Shown here piece after piece: positions 54,977 to 63,944 of a stretch of 64,000 nt of DNA. Positions within the stretch are counted from its first letter, which is position 1. Each line of letters opens with the position of its first letter. Under the pieces are notes generated by a model. That model saw only the letters and a list, made by a program, of their open reading frames with translations. It was not told where the DNA came from and did not search any database. Source of the stretch: an uncultured Lachnospiraceae bacterium (GTDB lineage Bacteria; Bacillota; Clostridia; Lachnospirales; Lachnospiraceae); assembly GCA_951801955.1 (NCBI GenBank), contig CATOOV010000009.1, positions 1 through 64,000 on the forward strand, given 5' to 3'. The position numbers and the translations under genes were made by a program.

Positions 54977-55059
54977 AAAGGTTATGACGATCAAAAATTT
55001 ATGATTCCTTGTAATCAATGCTGCCAGCCCAAAATGAGTCAAATCGATAGGAGTGGAAG

Positions 55060-55872
55060 ATGATAGTAGATTTTCATACGCATATTTTTCCAGAAAAAAT
55101 AGCAGCAAGAACCATTGAAAAATTAGAGAATATCGCCCATGTAAAAGCATTTACCGATGGGAGGGAAGAGAGCCTGGCATCTTCCATGGAAGATGCCAAC
55201 ATCCAGGTATCCATTGTCCTTCCAGTTGTGACAAAGCCAGAGCAGTTTCCTACCATCAATAAATTTGCAGCAAAATTAAATGAGAAATACCAGGAAAGAC
55301 AGACACGTTTGTTGTCTTTTGGCGGGATTCATCCAGATACTGCCGATTATAAAAAAGAATTGCGCATGATAAAGGATTTGGGGCTGCTTGGGATTAAGCT
55401 GCACCCAGATTACCAGAAAACGTATTTTGATGATATAAAATATATGAGGATTTTGGATTATGCATCAGAACTTGGATTGATTACTGTGGTTCATGCTGGG
55501 ATTGACATTGGTTTTCCAGAGAATACCCATTGTACTCCGCGGCGGATTCAAAAGGTCATGGAACATGTGGCGCCTGAGAAGATGGTACTTGCCCATTATG
55601 GCAGTTTTGATCTGTGGCAGGAAGTGGAAACGTTGGTGGCAGGAAAAAATGTTTACCTGGATACGGCGTATATTTTTGGATTTATTGAGGATGAGACGTT
55701 TTTAAGAATCCTTGAAAAACATGGTGCAGATAAAATTTTGTTCGCCACGGACAGCCCGTGGAGCGGGCAGAAGGAATCCTTGGGGCATTTGAGGAAGCTT
55801 CCGATTGCCCAAAAAGATTTGAATAAAATATTAGGGCAGAACGCAGAAAGGCTTTTAGGAGTGAATTTCTGA
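55060..55872 (+). CDS. Amidohydrolase family protein
   Basis: The 270-residue TIM-barrel hydrolase belongs to the amidohydrolase 2 group (aminocarboxymuconate decarboxylase-like). It has the metal motif DFHTHIF at the start, FGGIHPDT, GIKLHPDYQ, HAGIDIG and FATDSPWSG. The group includes decarboxylases and hydrolases of aromatic acids, and its place in this cluster suggests an aromatic substrate; the reaction is unknown. AGGAGTGG precedes the ATG. Confidence 0.85.
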   Translation: MIVDFHTHIFPEKIAARTIEKLENIAHVKAFTDGREESLASSMEDANIQVSIVLPVVTKPEQFPTINKFAAKLNEKYQERQTRLLSFGGIHPDTADYKKELRMIKDLGLLGIKLHPDYQKTYFDDIKYMRILDYASELGLITVVHAGIDIGFPENTHCTPRRIQKVMEHVAPEKMVLAHYGSFDLWQEVETLVAGKNVYLDTAYIFGFIEDETFLRILEKHGADKILFATDSPWSGQKESLGHLRKLPIAQKDLNKILGQNAERLLGVNF

Positions 55873-55892
55873 GGGATGCTTAAAACATACAG

Positions 55893-55926
55893 CGAATCAT
55901 AGGCTTTTATCTAGGCTTATGATTCG
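55893..55926 (+). terminator. Hairpin before the symporter gene
   Basis: CGAATCATAGGC pairs with GCTTATGATTCG (one G-T pair) around TTTTATCTAG. Only TTGT follows. It overlaps an in-frame ATG at 55919, which argues against that start, and may weaken or end transcription of the cluster before the transporter. Confidence 0.5.
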
Positions 55927-55945
55927 TTGTGCGAAGGAGGAAAAA

Positions 55946-57511
55946 GTGTTTATTAAGATAATATTTTTGATTATATTTTTTGCAATTATGATTGGGGTAG
56001 GGCTGTATTCCAGAAAACATGCCACCAATGTCAATGATTTTGTGCTGGGCGGCAGGAGTGTAGGTCCATGGCTGACTGCGTTTGCATATGGCACTTCTTA
56101 TTTTTCAGCAGTTGTATTTGTGGGATATGCCGGGCAGTTTGGATATAAGTATGGGATTGCCTCCACTTGGATTGGGATTGGCAATGCCCTGATTGGCTCC
56201 CTTCTTGCCTGGGTAATCCTTGGCAGGCGGACCCGGATTATGAGTAATCATTTATCAGCGGCAACCATGCCAGATTTTTTTGGTAAGCGTTATCAGAGTA
56301 ATGCACTGAGAGTTGCCGCTTCTGCAATTGCTTTTGTGTTTTTGATTCCCTATACGGCATCTGTATACAATGGTTTATCCAGGCTGTTTGGAATGGCGTT
56401 CGATATTCCTTATGAGGTCTGTGTCATTGTGATGGCTGTGCTGACTTGTGTCTATGTTATTTTGGGCGGTTATATGGCAACCGTAATCAATGATTTTATT
56501 CAGGGACTGATTATGCTGGCCGGAATTGTTGCCGTCATTGCAGCCGTCTTAAACGGGCAGGGCGGATTTATGGAAGCAGTAGGTTCCCTGTCAGAGCTTG
56601 AGAGCGATGTGGCTGTTACCATGGGACAAAAAGGCGCTTTTACTTCTTTTTTTGGACCAGATCCCTTAAATCTTTTGGGCGTTATTATTTTGACTTCCTT
56701 GGGAACTTGGGGGCTGCCCCAGATGATACATAAGTTTTATGCAATTAAAGATGAAAAATCCATCCAGTCAGGAACCATTATTTCCACATTTTTTGCAGTC
56801 ATTGTCAGCGGCGGCTGTTATTTTCTTGGGGGATTCGGAAGATTGTTTGACACGGCGGCAATCCATAAGGAAGATGGGAGCGTAATCTATGATGCCATTA
56901 TTCCACAGATGCTGTCGACCCTGCCGGATCTGCTGGTAGGAATTGTGATTGTGCTGGTATTGTCAGCGTCTATGTCTACGCTGTCATCCCTGGTGCTGAC
57001 CTCAAGTTCTACGTTGACGTTGGATTTTCTGAAAGACAATATTATCAAAAAGATGAGCGATAAGAAACAGTTGCTTTGTATGCGGATTTTGTTGGTTTTC
57101 TTTATTGCATGTTCCGTTGTCCTTGCGCTGTTTCCGCCAAAATCTATCGCACAGTTTATCGCACAGTTAATGGGGATTTCCTGGGGAGCGCTTGCAGGCG
57201 CATTCCTTGCGCCGTTCCTGTATGGGCTGTACTGGAAGGGCGTGACAAGGGCGGCAGTCTGGGCAAGTTTTGTCTGTGGAATCGGTATTACTGTGTCCAA
57301 CTTGTTTTTGTCTTATATTGCTTCCCCCATCAATGCGGGGGCAATCGCCATGGTCCTTGGGCTTATTATCGTGCCGGTTGTAAGCCTTTTTACCCCTAAA
57401 ATGGAGAAAAAACAGGTAGACGAGATTTTTTGCTGTCTGGAAGAGCAGGTAGTTGTAGATAAAAAAATTGCTTTGCCCAAAGAACAGAAGAAAAAAATTA
57501 AGAAGAAATAA
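55946..57511 (+). CDS. Sodium:solute symporter family protein
   Basis: The 521-residue transporter has about 13 membrane segments and SSS motifs (DFVLGGRSVGPWLTAFAYGT near the start, GWGLPQ-like GTWGLPQMIHKFYA in the middle). The family imports solutes with Na+; PutP-, PanF- and monocarboxylate-type members exist. In this context aromatic acids or related carboxylates are possible cargo. I choose GTG 55946 because AAGGAGG precedes it. It has a basic lysine-rich C-terminal tail. Confidence 0.88.
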   Translation: MFIKIIFLIIFFAIMIGVGLYSRKHATNVNDFVLGGRSVGPWLTAFAYGTSYFSAVVFVGYAGQFGYKYGIASTWIGIGNALIGSLLAWVILGRRTRIMSNHLSAATMPDFFGKRYQSNALRVAASAIAFVFLIPYTASVYNGLSRLFGMAFDIPYEVCVIVMAVLTCVYVILGGYMATVINDFIQGLIMLAGIVAVIAAVLNGQGGFMEAVGSLSELESDVAVTMGQKGAFTSFFGPDPLNLLGVIILTSLGTWGLPQMIHKFYAIKDEKSIQSGTIISTFFAVIVSGGCYFLGGFGRLFDTAAIHKEDGSVIYDAIIPQMLSTLPDLLVGIVIVLVLSASMSTLSSLVLTSSSTLTLDFLKDNIIKKMSDKKQLLCMRILLVFFIACSVVLALFPPKSIAQFIAQLMGISWGALAGAFLAPFLYGLYWKGVTRAAVWASFVCGIGITVSNLFLSYIASPINAGAIAMVLGLIIVPVVSLFTPKMEKKQVDEIFCCLEEQVVVDKKIALPKEQKKKIKKK

Positions 57512-57596
57512 GTGCGTTTCAAGCGCTCTCCTAGTCGCTTATTTTTGCAAATGCATTTTTGTCCTATGTGTCAGGCACAATTGCGAAGTAATATTG

Positions 57597-57691
57597 GGGC
57601 TGTCGCAAAATGAGAAATTTCCACAACATATAGTATAGATATTTGCATTATTGTTACTATGTTGTGTAATCTCTGCATTTTGCGACAGCCC
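57597..57691. repeat. 95-bp MITE-like element with 16-bp inverted ends
   Basis: GGGCTGTCGCAAAATG (57597-57612) and its perfect complement (57676-57691) bound a sequence with a further inverted pair ACAACATATAGTA/TACTATGTTGT. The ends resemble GGCTGTC-type ends of IS families seen in Firmicutes. It has no gene and lies between two convergent genes, where it may also terminate transcription. Confidence 0.7.
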
Positions 57692-57703
57692 ATTTCGATA
57701 GCC

Positions 57704-59008
57704 TTATAAGAAGGGGTTCCTGCTGTTTTTTGGCAATCTAATTGTGAATGTGCTGCCGCCCCCTTTCGTATCGCCGACACAAATTTTACCCCTATGGGCG
57801 TGACAGATTTCTTTTGCGATGGATAAGCCAAGCCCAAAATGCTCTTTCTGTTTCCGTGAGGAATCCGCTTGGTAAAACCGGTCAAAAATTTTCTCCTTTT
57901 CCTGGTCTGTAATCCCTTTGCCAGTGTCAATGACCTGAATCTCATATTTACCCCGCAGACGATACAGACGTAGAAAAACTTTCTGTCCAGAAGGAGTGTA
58001 AGAGAGGGCGTTATCCAATAAAATGATAACCGCTTGTTCGATTCTCTGTGGGTCGCAGGTACAGTCATAACAGCAGGAATCTTCTATCCACAGGGAAAGG
58101 GAAATATTTTTGTTTTTGGCGACAACAGCATACGTTTCATAGATTGAGGTTACTAAAGAAGCAAGGTTGGCACATTGGAATTGAAAGCGAAAACCGGCAT
58201 GTTCCATCTTGCTTAGACAGAGAAGATCCTGGATTAGCCGTTCCATCCTGGACATTTCACTATCAATTAAAGCAAAGATACGTTCTGTTTTTTTGCCGTC
58301 TGGTTTCTTTTTCAGAATCGAAAAACCTGTTTTCAATACGGCTAATGGGGACCGCAGCTCATGTGATGCAAAAGCGATAAAATGTTTTTGTTTTTCATCG
58401 TATTGAATCAAAGGTTTTAACACATGGGAAGTAAAGAAATAGGAAAACAAATATAAGGCTAAGACAGAGCCAAACCAAATGGCAAAGAACCAGATTCGCT
58501 GGATCGTTACATTATGGTAAAAGTTATCTAGGCAGTATACATAAATGGGGTGGATTTCATACTTCTTTTCTCTGTTAAAAAATGTAGTATCCATAACAAG
58601 AAACCTATGCCCATCTTTCTGATATTCAAAATAATGCTGTTTGCTGTCAGGAGGAATTGTTGTATCATACGGAAAATGGTTTTTCATGTATTCCTTTATC
58701 CCATCAATGAAAATACTTTCCCTGTGAGAAAGGACCACATTAGAAAGGGTTGTGGGGGAACGGTTAATTTCAATATATAGAAAATCTTTTGTATGGTCTG
58801 CAACGTCTTGATACCATGAAATACTGATTTGCCGGGAGCCTTGCAAATCAGAGGAAATGGCGTTGGATTTTAGAAAAAAGAGCGCTTTTTCCTGTTCATA
58901 CATATTTTTTTCAGAAACATTCATACAGATTAAAATAATAATGAGTACGATCAATGTGGTAGAAAGACAACAGATAAAAGAAAGTTTGAGTTTGATTTTC
59001 TGAAACAT
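57704..59008 (-). CDS. Sensor histidine kinase
   Basis: The 434-residue kinase has a first membrane segment (about residues 9-30), an extracellular part (about 31-170), a second membrane segment (about 172-193), a short linker, the phosphoacceptor helix FASHELRSPLAVLKTGFS, and the ATPase part with DNALSYTP (N box), VIDTGKGITDQEKEKIFDRF (G1/F) and FGLGLSIAKEICHAHRG. AGGGGGA precedes the ATG. It follows its response regulator by 11 bp. The signal is unknown, but the divergent ABC importer suggests a sugar or glycan. Confidence 0.9.
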   Translation of the reverse strand: MFQKIKLKLSFICCLSTTLIVLIIILICMNVSEKNMYEQEKALFFLKSNAISSDLQGSRQISISWYQDVADHTKDFLYIEINRSPTTLSNVVLSHRESIFIDGIKEYMKNHFPYDTTIPPDSKQHYFEYQKDGHRFLVMDTTFFNREKKYEIHPIYVYCLDNFYHNVTIQRIWFFAIWFGSVLALYLFSYFFTSHVLKPLIQYDEKQKHFIAFASHELRSPLAVLKTGFSILKKKPDGKKTERIFALIDSEMSRMERLIQDLLCLSKMEHAGFRFQFQCANLASLVTSIYETYAVVAKNKNISLSLWIEDSCCYDCTCDPQRIEQAVIILLDNALSYTPSGQKVFLRLYRLRGKYEIQVIDTGKGITDQEKEKIFDRFYQADSSRKQKEHFGLGLSIAKEICHAHRGKICVGDTKGGGSTFTIRLPKNSRNPFL

Positions 59009-59019
59009 ATCAAATCCCC

Positions 59020-59694
59020 CTATTTTAAGATTAGGCTGTAACCTTGCCGATGGACGGTAATGATCTGTACATTTGTATTGAATGCGCTTAATTTTTTTCT
59101 CAGCAGATAAATATAGTTATCTAAATTTCCATCTTCGATCTCTGAATTTGGTCCCCACACGTTACCGATAATCTGCAGGCGTGACAGGACCCGTTCGGGA
59201 TTCCGCATAAAGTATGAAAGAAGGTCAGATTCCCTTTTGGATAAAAGGCAGGTTTTGTCCTGGTGGATTAATTTAGACTCTTTTTCTGAAAAGCTGATAT
59301 CACCGAATTCCAGTAAAAATGGGGTATTATGGTCGAGGGTGCGGCGCATCACACTGCGGATGCGTGCTGACAATTCACCAATATCAAAAGGTTTTACCAA
59401 GTAGTCGTCTGCACCCAGATCCAATCCATTGATTTTTTCTAGGGGTTCCCCAAGTGCCGTGATAAAGATCACAGGCGTCTTCACGCCTTCTTTGCGCATC
59501 CGTTTCAATACTTCTTCTCCAGAAAGGTTCGGCAGCATCCGGTCTAATAAGATCATGTCATGGAGGTTTTGCAATGCAAATAACAAACCTTCGCAGCCGT
59601 CATGGCAGGCATCAACCGTAAATCCATCTTCCTCCAAACCATATACCAGAAGTTCCGTTAAGTTCTTATCGTCTTCAATTATCAAAACTCTCAT
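59020..59694 (-). CDS. OmpR/PhoB family response regulator
   Basis: The 224-residue regulator has a receiver domain (IIEDDKNLTELLVYGLEEDG; phosphoacceptor Asp in LLDRMLPNL, about residue 51; Lys in YLVKPFD) and a C-terminal winged-helix domain (about 125-224; LLSKRESDLLSYFMRNP, DNYIYLLRKKLSA). GGGAGGAG precedes ATG 59694. It is first in the leftward operon with the kinase; its likely DNA sites are the direct repeats just upstream. Confidence 0.93.
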   Translation of the reverse strand: MRVLIIEDDKNLTELLVYGLEEDGFTVDACHDGCEGLLFALQNLHDMILLDRMLPNLSGEEVLKRMRKEGVKTPVIFITALGEPLEKINGLDLGADDYLVKPFDIGELSARIRSVMRRTLDHNTPFLLEFGDISFSEKESKLIHQDKTCLLSKRESDLLSYFMRNPERVLSRLQIIGNVWGPNSEIEDGNLDNYIYLLRKKLSAFNTNVQIITVHRQGYSLILK

Positions 59695-59725
59695 AATCTC
59701 CTCCCAATCTTTATATCTGTTTGAA

Positions 59726-59810
59726 ATTATAACACAAAAGTCCTCTAAAAGTCCTCTAAGAATGTTTAGAGAACATTTAGAGGACTTTGTAAATTTTCTT
59801 GTGCTAAGAT
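59726..59810. promoter_or_regulatory. Divergent promoters with paired 11-bp direct repeats
   Basis: Two pairs of direct repeats face outward: minus strand TTAGAGGACTT (59759-59749) and again (59748-59738), plus strand TTTAGAGAACA (59765-59775) and TTTAGAGGACT (59776-59786). The 11-bp period is that of OmpR/PhoB-type operators. Minus -10 TATAAT lies at 59731-59726 and plus -10 TAAGAT at 59805-59810. GGACTT of one repeat stands 17 bp from each -10 box and so serves as -35. On the plus side the repeats reach upstream over the -35 (activation-like); on the minus side one repeat lies inside the spacer (repression-like). Confidence 0.8.
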
Positions 59811-59839
59811 GGGAAAAAATAGAAAAAGGAGTGTTTGAC

Positions 59840-62161
59840 ATGAAAAGAGAATTTTTATTTTTGCTTTTTGCAGTACTGCTTTTGTTGTCTGTAGGGACAA
59901 TGGCATGTGCCCCAAAAAAACATCAAAAACAGAAAACAGAAGAAGGCAGGGTAATGGAACCTGACATGGAAGGGCAAAAGGATCCTGCAAAGGGCAGATA
60001 CCGGGAAGATAAGGTTGCTTTTCCGGTATCTGTTAAAAATGTATTTAATGTGTTATGTAAGGATGAAACAGATGTGAAAATTTTGGCGGAAGGACAACCT
60101 GGATCCTTTTATTTTTGTGAGAGCCACGACGCAGGTAAGACTTGGCAGGAGAAAGAAATTAAAGGGGATTGGCTGCCAGAATGCTACAGGGTAGTTTCTG
60201 CATGTTTTGGAACAGGGGGAAGTATCATTGTATCTGTTGGAAAAATTTCAGAAGATCCATTGGAAGAACAACATGCAGTTGGAGAGTATCTTTATTTCAA
60301 ACTGGATAATATAGAAAGCAAGATGCAGGTAAGCCAGTTATCTTTAGAACTTCCAAAACCCAAGGAGGAATATTTAAGTACAGGATATGGATTGGGGAAA
60401 ATTTATTCCAGCCAGGGGAACCTGTATGGAATCTTACAGTCCAAGTCAAACGAGCAGATTACCTATCAGGTTTTTTGTTTTCATCTTGAAAATGGCACAG
60501 TTTTATGGAAGCTGGATTTTGACCAAAAACCCGTAGAAATCGCATTATTTGAAGAACAGCTTTATTTAAATGAATATGATGGAAAGATTCAGGAATTGGA
60601 TAAGGAAACCGGGGCAAACTTGACAGAGGTATCTGTTGCATTGGGAAATATGATGTTTGATTGTATGGATGTAAAGCAGGAAGGAGAGAAGATATTTTAT
60701 TGTGATGAAAACGGGATTTATGGAACAGATTCTGGAATGGCCTTTCAGGAATTGCTGGTAGATGGCGCCTTGGGCAGTTTCTCTGATGTAAGTTACCATA
60801 TCAAAAACTTTTATTGTGTCAACGAGAAAATATTTTTAATGTTTTTGGCAGATGAAACTTATACAAAAATGGAGTTGCTGCGGTATGAATATGATCCTGA
60901 ATTGGCGGCACAGCCTGAAAATGAATTGGTCGTATATTCTTTATACAGTCGTGAAATGGTTGCAAAATTAGTCTCTGATTTTCGTTCCTCCCATCCAGAT
61001 GTCTTTGTAAAGTACCAGGTTGGAATGGAGGATTCTGGCTGCAGCCATGTTTCAGATGCCATAAATATTTTAAATACAGAAATTTTGTCTGGAAATGGTC
61101 CAGATATTATCATTCTCAACGGGCTTCCCTGGGAAGCTTATCAGGACAAAAAAATACTCGAAGATTTAAGCAGTGATTTGAAGCCCTATTTTGATAAAAA
61201 TGAAGTATTTGAGAATCTTTTTTCTGTTTATAAAAAAGATGGTTCACAGTATGTGGCGCCAATTTTATTTGAGATTCCAGTGATTGTAGGAGAAGGAAGC
61301 AAAATTTCTGGAATTGATTCGATGGGGGAAGTATTACATGCAGTAAAAAGCGAACAAGATCTGGCGCCTCTTGCGTTTATAGGAGATTATTTGTCGTATA
61401 TGGTAAGCATTTATTGGCAGAGGATTGAAAAAGAAGATGGCTCGATAAACAAAGAGGAATTAAAACAGGTGTTGGAACATGTAAAAGAACTGGTTGGCTT
61501 ACTGCAGCCAGGAGAAAATGATAAAATGTCTTTTTCATTTTTTGACGCCGTGGACAATGAGGAAGATGCAACAGCTTTCGGCGGGTTATTAGATGTTTGG
61601 AATGTCGTGCATGGAAATACGGCTATGAGTCTTGGATATTTGGGATCTATCGTAGATTTTACTGCCCTTTCGGACCATGTGCCAGGTCAAAACTTGTCGT
61701 ATCAAATGTTACCAGAACATGTTTTTTCCTCTTTAAATGCAGGCATCAACAGTGGTTCCAATTCCATGGAGGCTGCAAAAGAGTTTTTGAAATTTGCCCT
61801 CAGTGAGAAAGAGCAGAAGGTACTTCTTGATAAAATTAATGTGATGGATGGAGGGTTTCCTGTCAATCAGGCGGCATGGAAATCGATGGTGGCAAAGCCT
61901 TCCCAAAGTGAATTGGAAATGTATGAGGAAAGATTTGAACGGTTAGGAGGAACCTTTGAATGGCAGGATAAGGAAACATTTGACAGGCTGGAATATGAAG
62001 TTTCAAATTTATCCATTCCTGCAATGGAGGACAGTATCATACTCCAAACAATACAGGAAGGAGCAAAACCTTATTTGCTTGGGGAAAAGGAGATAGGGAC
62101 AACTGTGAATGAAATTGTACAGGCATTAGAGTTATACCAGATGGAAGGAAATTATGAATAA
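59840..62161 (+). CDS. ABC transporter substrate-binding protein with extra N-terminal domain
   Basis: The 773-residue product starts with a signal peptide ending at a likely lipid-modified Cys (TMACAP). The first part (about 55-340) has beta-propeller-like patterns with a BNR-type ESHDAGKTWQ box and FHLENGTVLWKLDF-type PQQ-like repeats. From about residue 363 (VVYSLYSREMVAKLVSDFRS) it is a family 1 extracellular solute-binding protein (GPDIIILNGLPWEA; QYVAPILFEIPV). Ordinary sugar-binding proteins have about 430 residues, so the front is an added domain. AAGGAG precedes ATG 59840; codons upstream lie antisense in the regulator and are not used. It overlaps the permease start by 8 bp. Confidence 0.85.
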   Translation: MKREFLFLLFAVLLLLSVGTMACAPKKHQKQKTEEGRVMEPDMEGQKDPAKGRYREDKVAFPVSVKNVFNVLCKDETDVKILAEGQPGSFYFCESHDAGKTWQEKEIKGDWLPECYRVVSACFGTGGSIIVSVGKISEDPLEEQHAVGEYLYFKLDNIESKMQVSQLSLELPKPKEEYLSTGYGLGKIYSSQGNLYGILQSKSNEQITYQVFCFHLENGTVLWKLDFDQKPVEIALFEEQLYLNEYDGKIQELDKETGANLTEVSVALGNMMFDCMDVKQEGEKIFYCDENGIYGTDSGMAFQELLVDGALGSFSDVSYHIKNFYCVNEKIFLMFLADETYTKMELLRYEYDPELAAQPENELVVYSLYSREMVAKLVSDFRSSHPDVFVKYQVGMEDSGCSHVSDAINILNTEILSGNGPDIIILNGLPWEAYQDKKILEDLSSDLKPYFDKNEVFENLFSVYKKDGSQYVAPILFEIPVIVGEGSKISGIDSMGEVLHAVKSEQDLAPLAFIGDYLSYMVSIYWQRIEKEDGSINKEELKQVLEHVKELVGLLQPGENDKMSFSFFDAVDNEEDATAFGGLLDVWNVVHGNTAMSLGYLGSIVDFTALSDHVPGQNLSYQMLPEHVFSSLNAGINSGSNSMEAAKEFLKFALSEKEQKVLLDKINVMDGGFPVNQAAWKSMVAKPSQSELEMYEERFERLGGTFEWQDKETFDRLEYEVSNLSIPAMEDSIILQTIQEGAKPYLLGEKEIGTTVNEIVQALELYQMEGNYE

Positions 62162-62999
62162 GTGCAGCGGCGGATGGAAAAATATCGCATTTTTGTTCCC
62201 AAGTTTCCTTGGGGTTTCAATTTTCGTATTGGTTCCTTTTTTGGATGTTGTGAGAAGGTCTTTTACAGATGTTACGGGAGAACAGTTTACTGGATTTGAC
62301 AATTATAAAATGGTATTTGCCAGTCCGGCGTTTCGTCTGGCAATGGGCAACACATGGAAATTCCTCATGGTATGTGTGCCAGCCCTGATGGCCTTGTCAT
62401 TGTTATTGGCAGCAATTGTTTGTGGCTTGGAGAAAAAAGCAAGGAGGAAGTGCCTGTATCGGAATGTCTGCCTTCTTCCTATGGCAGTTCCAGTGGCGTC
62501 CCTGGTTTTTGTCTGGAATGTCCTGTTTCACGAGCATGGAATTTTAAACAGTTATTTTGGCAGTTCTGTTGACTGGTTACATTCTTCTTATACATTTGCA
62601 GTCCTGGTGATTAGTTTTTTGTGGAAAAATATGGGGTATTTTGTGGTTTTATGGCTGACTGGGTTGGAAGGAATTCCAGAAAGCCAGTATGAGGCGGCGG
62701 CGCTTGACGGTGCCTCAAGGATGGCAAGGTTTTGGTATATTACGCTTCCAGGGCTGAGGCATATGGCTATTGCAGTTTTTATATTGACCCTTACTAGGAC
62801 GTTTCAGTCCTATCGGGAGGCATATTTATTGGCAGGTGAATATCCAGATAAAAGTATCTATTTGATACAGCATCTTCTCCATAATTGGTTCCGGGATATG
62901 TCCATGGAGAAGATGTCAGCAAGTGCAGTTGTAATTGTATGCGTATTTGCTGTGATTGTTTATGCGTTTTGTAAAAAAGGTGGTGAGAAAATTGCGTGA
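62154..62999 (+). CDS. Sugar ABC transporter permease (MalF/UgpA type)
   Basis: The 281-residue membrane protein has six membrane segments and the EAA loop ESQYEAAALDGASRMARFWYITLPGL that docks the ATPase. It begins inside the end of the binding protein gene, so translation is coupled. Confidence 0.93.
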   Translation: MNKCSGGWKNIAFLFPSFLGVSIFVLVPFLDVVRRSFTDVTGEQFTGFDNYKMVFASPAFRLAMGNTWKFLMVCVPALMALSLLLAAIVCGLEKKARRKCLYRNVCLLPMAVPVASLVFVWNVLFHEHGILNSYFGSSVDWLHSSYTFAVLVISFLWKNMGYFVVLWLTGLEGIPESQYEAAALDGASRMARFWYITLPGLRHMAIAVFILTLTRTFQSYREAYLLAGEYPDKSIYLIQHLLHNWFRDMSMEKMSASAVVIVCVFAVIVYAFCKKGGEKIA

Positions 63000-63840
63000 T
63001 TCTATGATTAAGAAAGTCTCATATTTTTTGATTGTTTTCGTCTCTGTACTTTCCTGCTTCCCAGTGTTTCTTTTATTGGTCGGGGCGATTGCAAGCAAGG
63101 AAGAACTGGGGCTTTACCTGAAAGGGATATTGGGGGATCAGGGAAAGGCCTATATGGTGATATTCCCAGCGTTCCCTACTTTGCAGGGTTTTTTCGAATT
63201 GTTGTTGGATCAGCCAGAATTTTATGTTGTGTTTTGGAATTCTGTAAAATTGACTTTTTTGATTGTGGCTGGGCAATTTGTAATTTCTGTTCCGGCGGCA
63301 TGGGGGTTTTCCAGGTGGCATGGAAAAGCAAGCAGTACCTTATATTATATTTATACGGTTTTAATGCTGCTTCCATTCCAGGTAACGATGCTTTCCAACT
63401 ATATTGTAATTGACAAATTAGGGATTCTTGACACCCATAGCGCTGTGATTCTTCCGGCGGTTTTCTCAACCTTTCCAGTGTTTATAATCTATCGGTATTT
63501 TTGTAAGATACCAAAGGAACTGTATGAGGCATTTTCCCTAGACAGCAGCAGCCAATTCAAGCTGTTTTGGCATATGGGGCTCCCACTTGCCATGCCTGGG
63601 ATAAAAGCGGCAATGCTGCTCAACGTCATTGAATATTGGAATATGGTCGAACAGCCCCTTCTTTTTTTAAAGACGCCGTTTCTTTTTCCATTTTCTATTT
63701 ATATGCCAAAGGTCAGCAAAGAAAATATTTCTTATATCTTTGTGTTTTCCTTTGTTGTACTTGTTCCCATGGCTGTCATTTCGTATTGGGGCAGGGATGA
63801 AATTCAAGGTGGGATTGGAACTTTGGTGTTAAAAACTTAA
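62992..63840 (+). CDS. Sugar ABC transporter permease (MalG/UgpE type)
   Basis: The 282-residue second permease has six segments and an EAA-like loop (ELYEAFSLDSSSQFKLFWHMGLPL), where the usual EAAxxDG reads EAFSLDS, a mild departure. I favour TTG 62992, 4 bp after AGGTGGTGAG and overlapping the first permease by 8 bp; ATG 63004 is the alternative. No ATPase gene is in the window: it may be encoded downstream or elsewhere (MsmK-like, shared by several importers). Confidence 0.9.
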   Translation: MRDSMIKKVSYFLIVFVSVLSCFPVFLLLVGAIASKEELGLYLKGILGDQGKAYMVIFPAFPTLQGFFELLLDQPEFYVVFWNSVKLTFLIVAGQFVISVPAAWGFSRWHGKASSTLYYIYTVLMLLPFQVTMLSNYIVIDKLGILDTHSAVILPAVFSTFPVFIIYRYFCKIPKELYEAFSLDSSSQFKLFWHMGLPLAMPGIKAAMLLNVIEYWNMVEQPLLFLKTPFLFPFSIYMPKVSKENISYIFVFSFVVLVPMAVISYWGRDEIQGGIGTLVLKT

Positions 63841-63944
63841 TTTTGCATTATGGCTGGGTTTCGTTCTCAGCCAAATATATGGAATTCATGAAATTATCAG
63901 ATTTTGCTATTTTGAAGTATTTGAAATGGGAAAGGTGTTTTTCA

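Noticed and set aside
59429..59839. 137-codon N-terminal extension of the binding protein
   Set aside because: It runs antisense through the response regulator and the promoter; a signal peptide and ribosome site mark the start at 59840.
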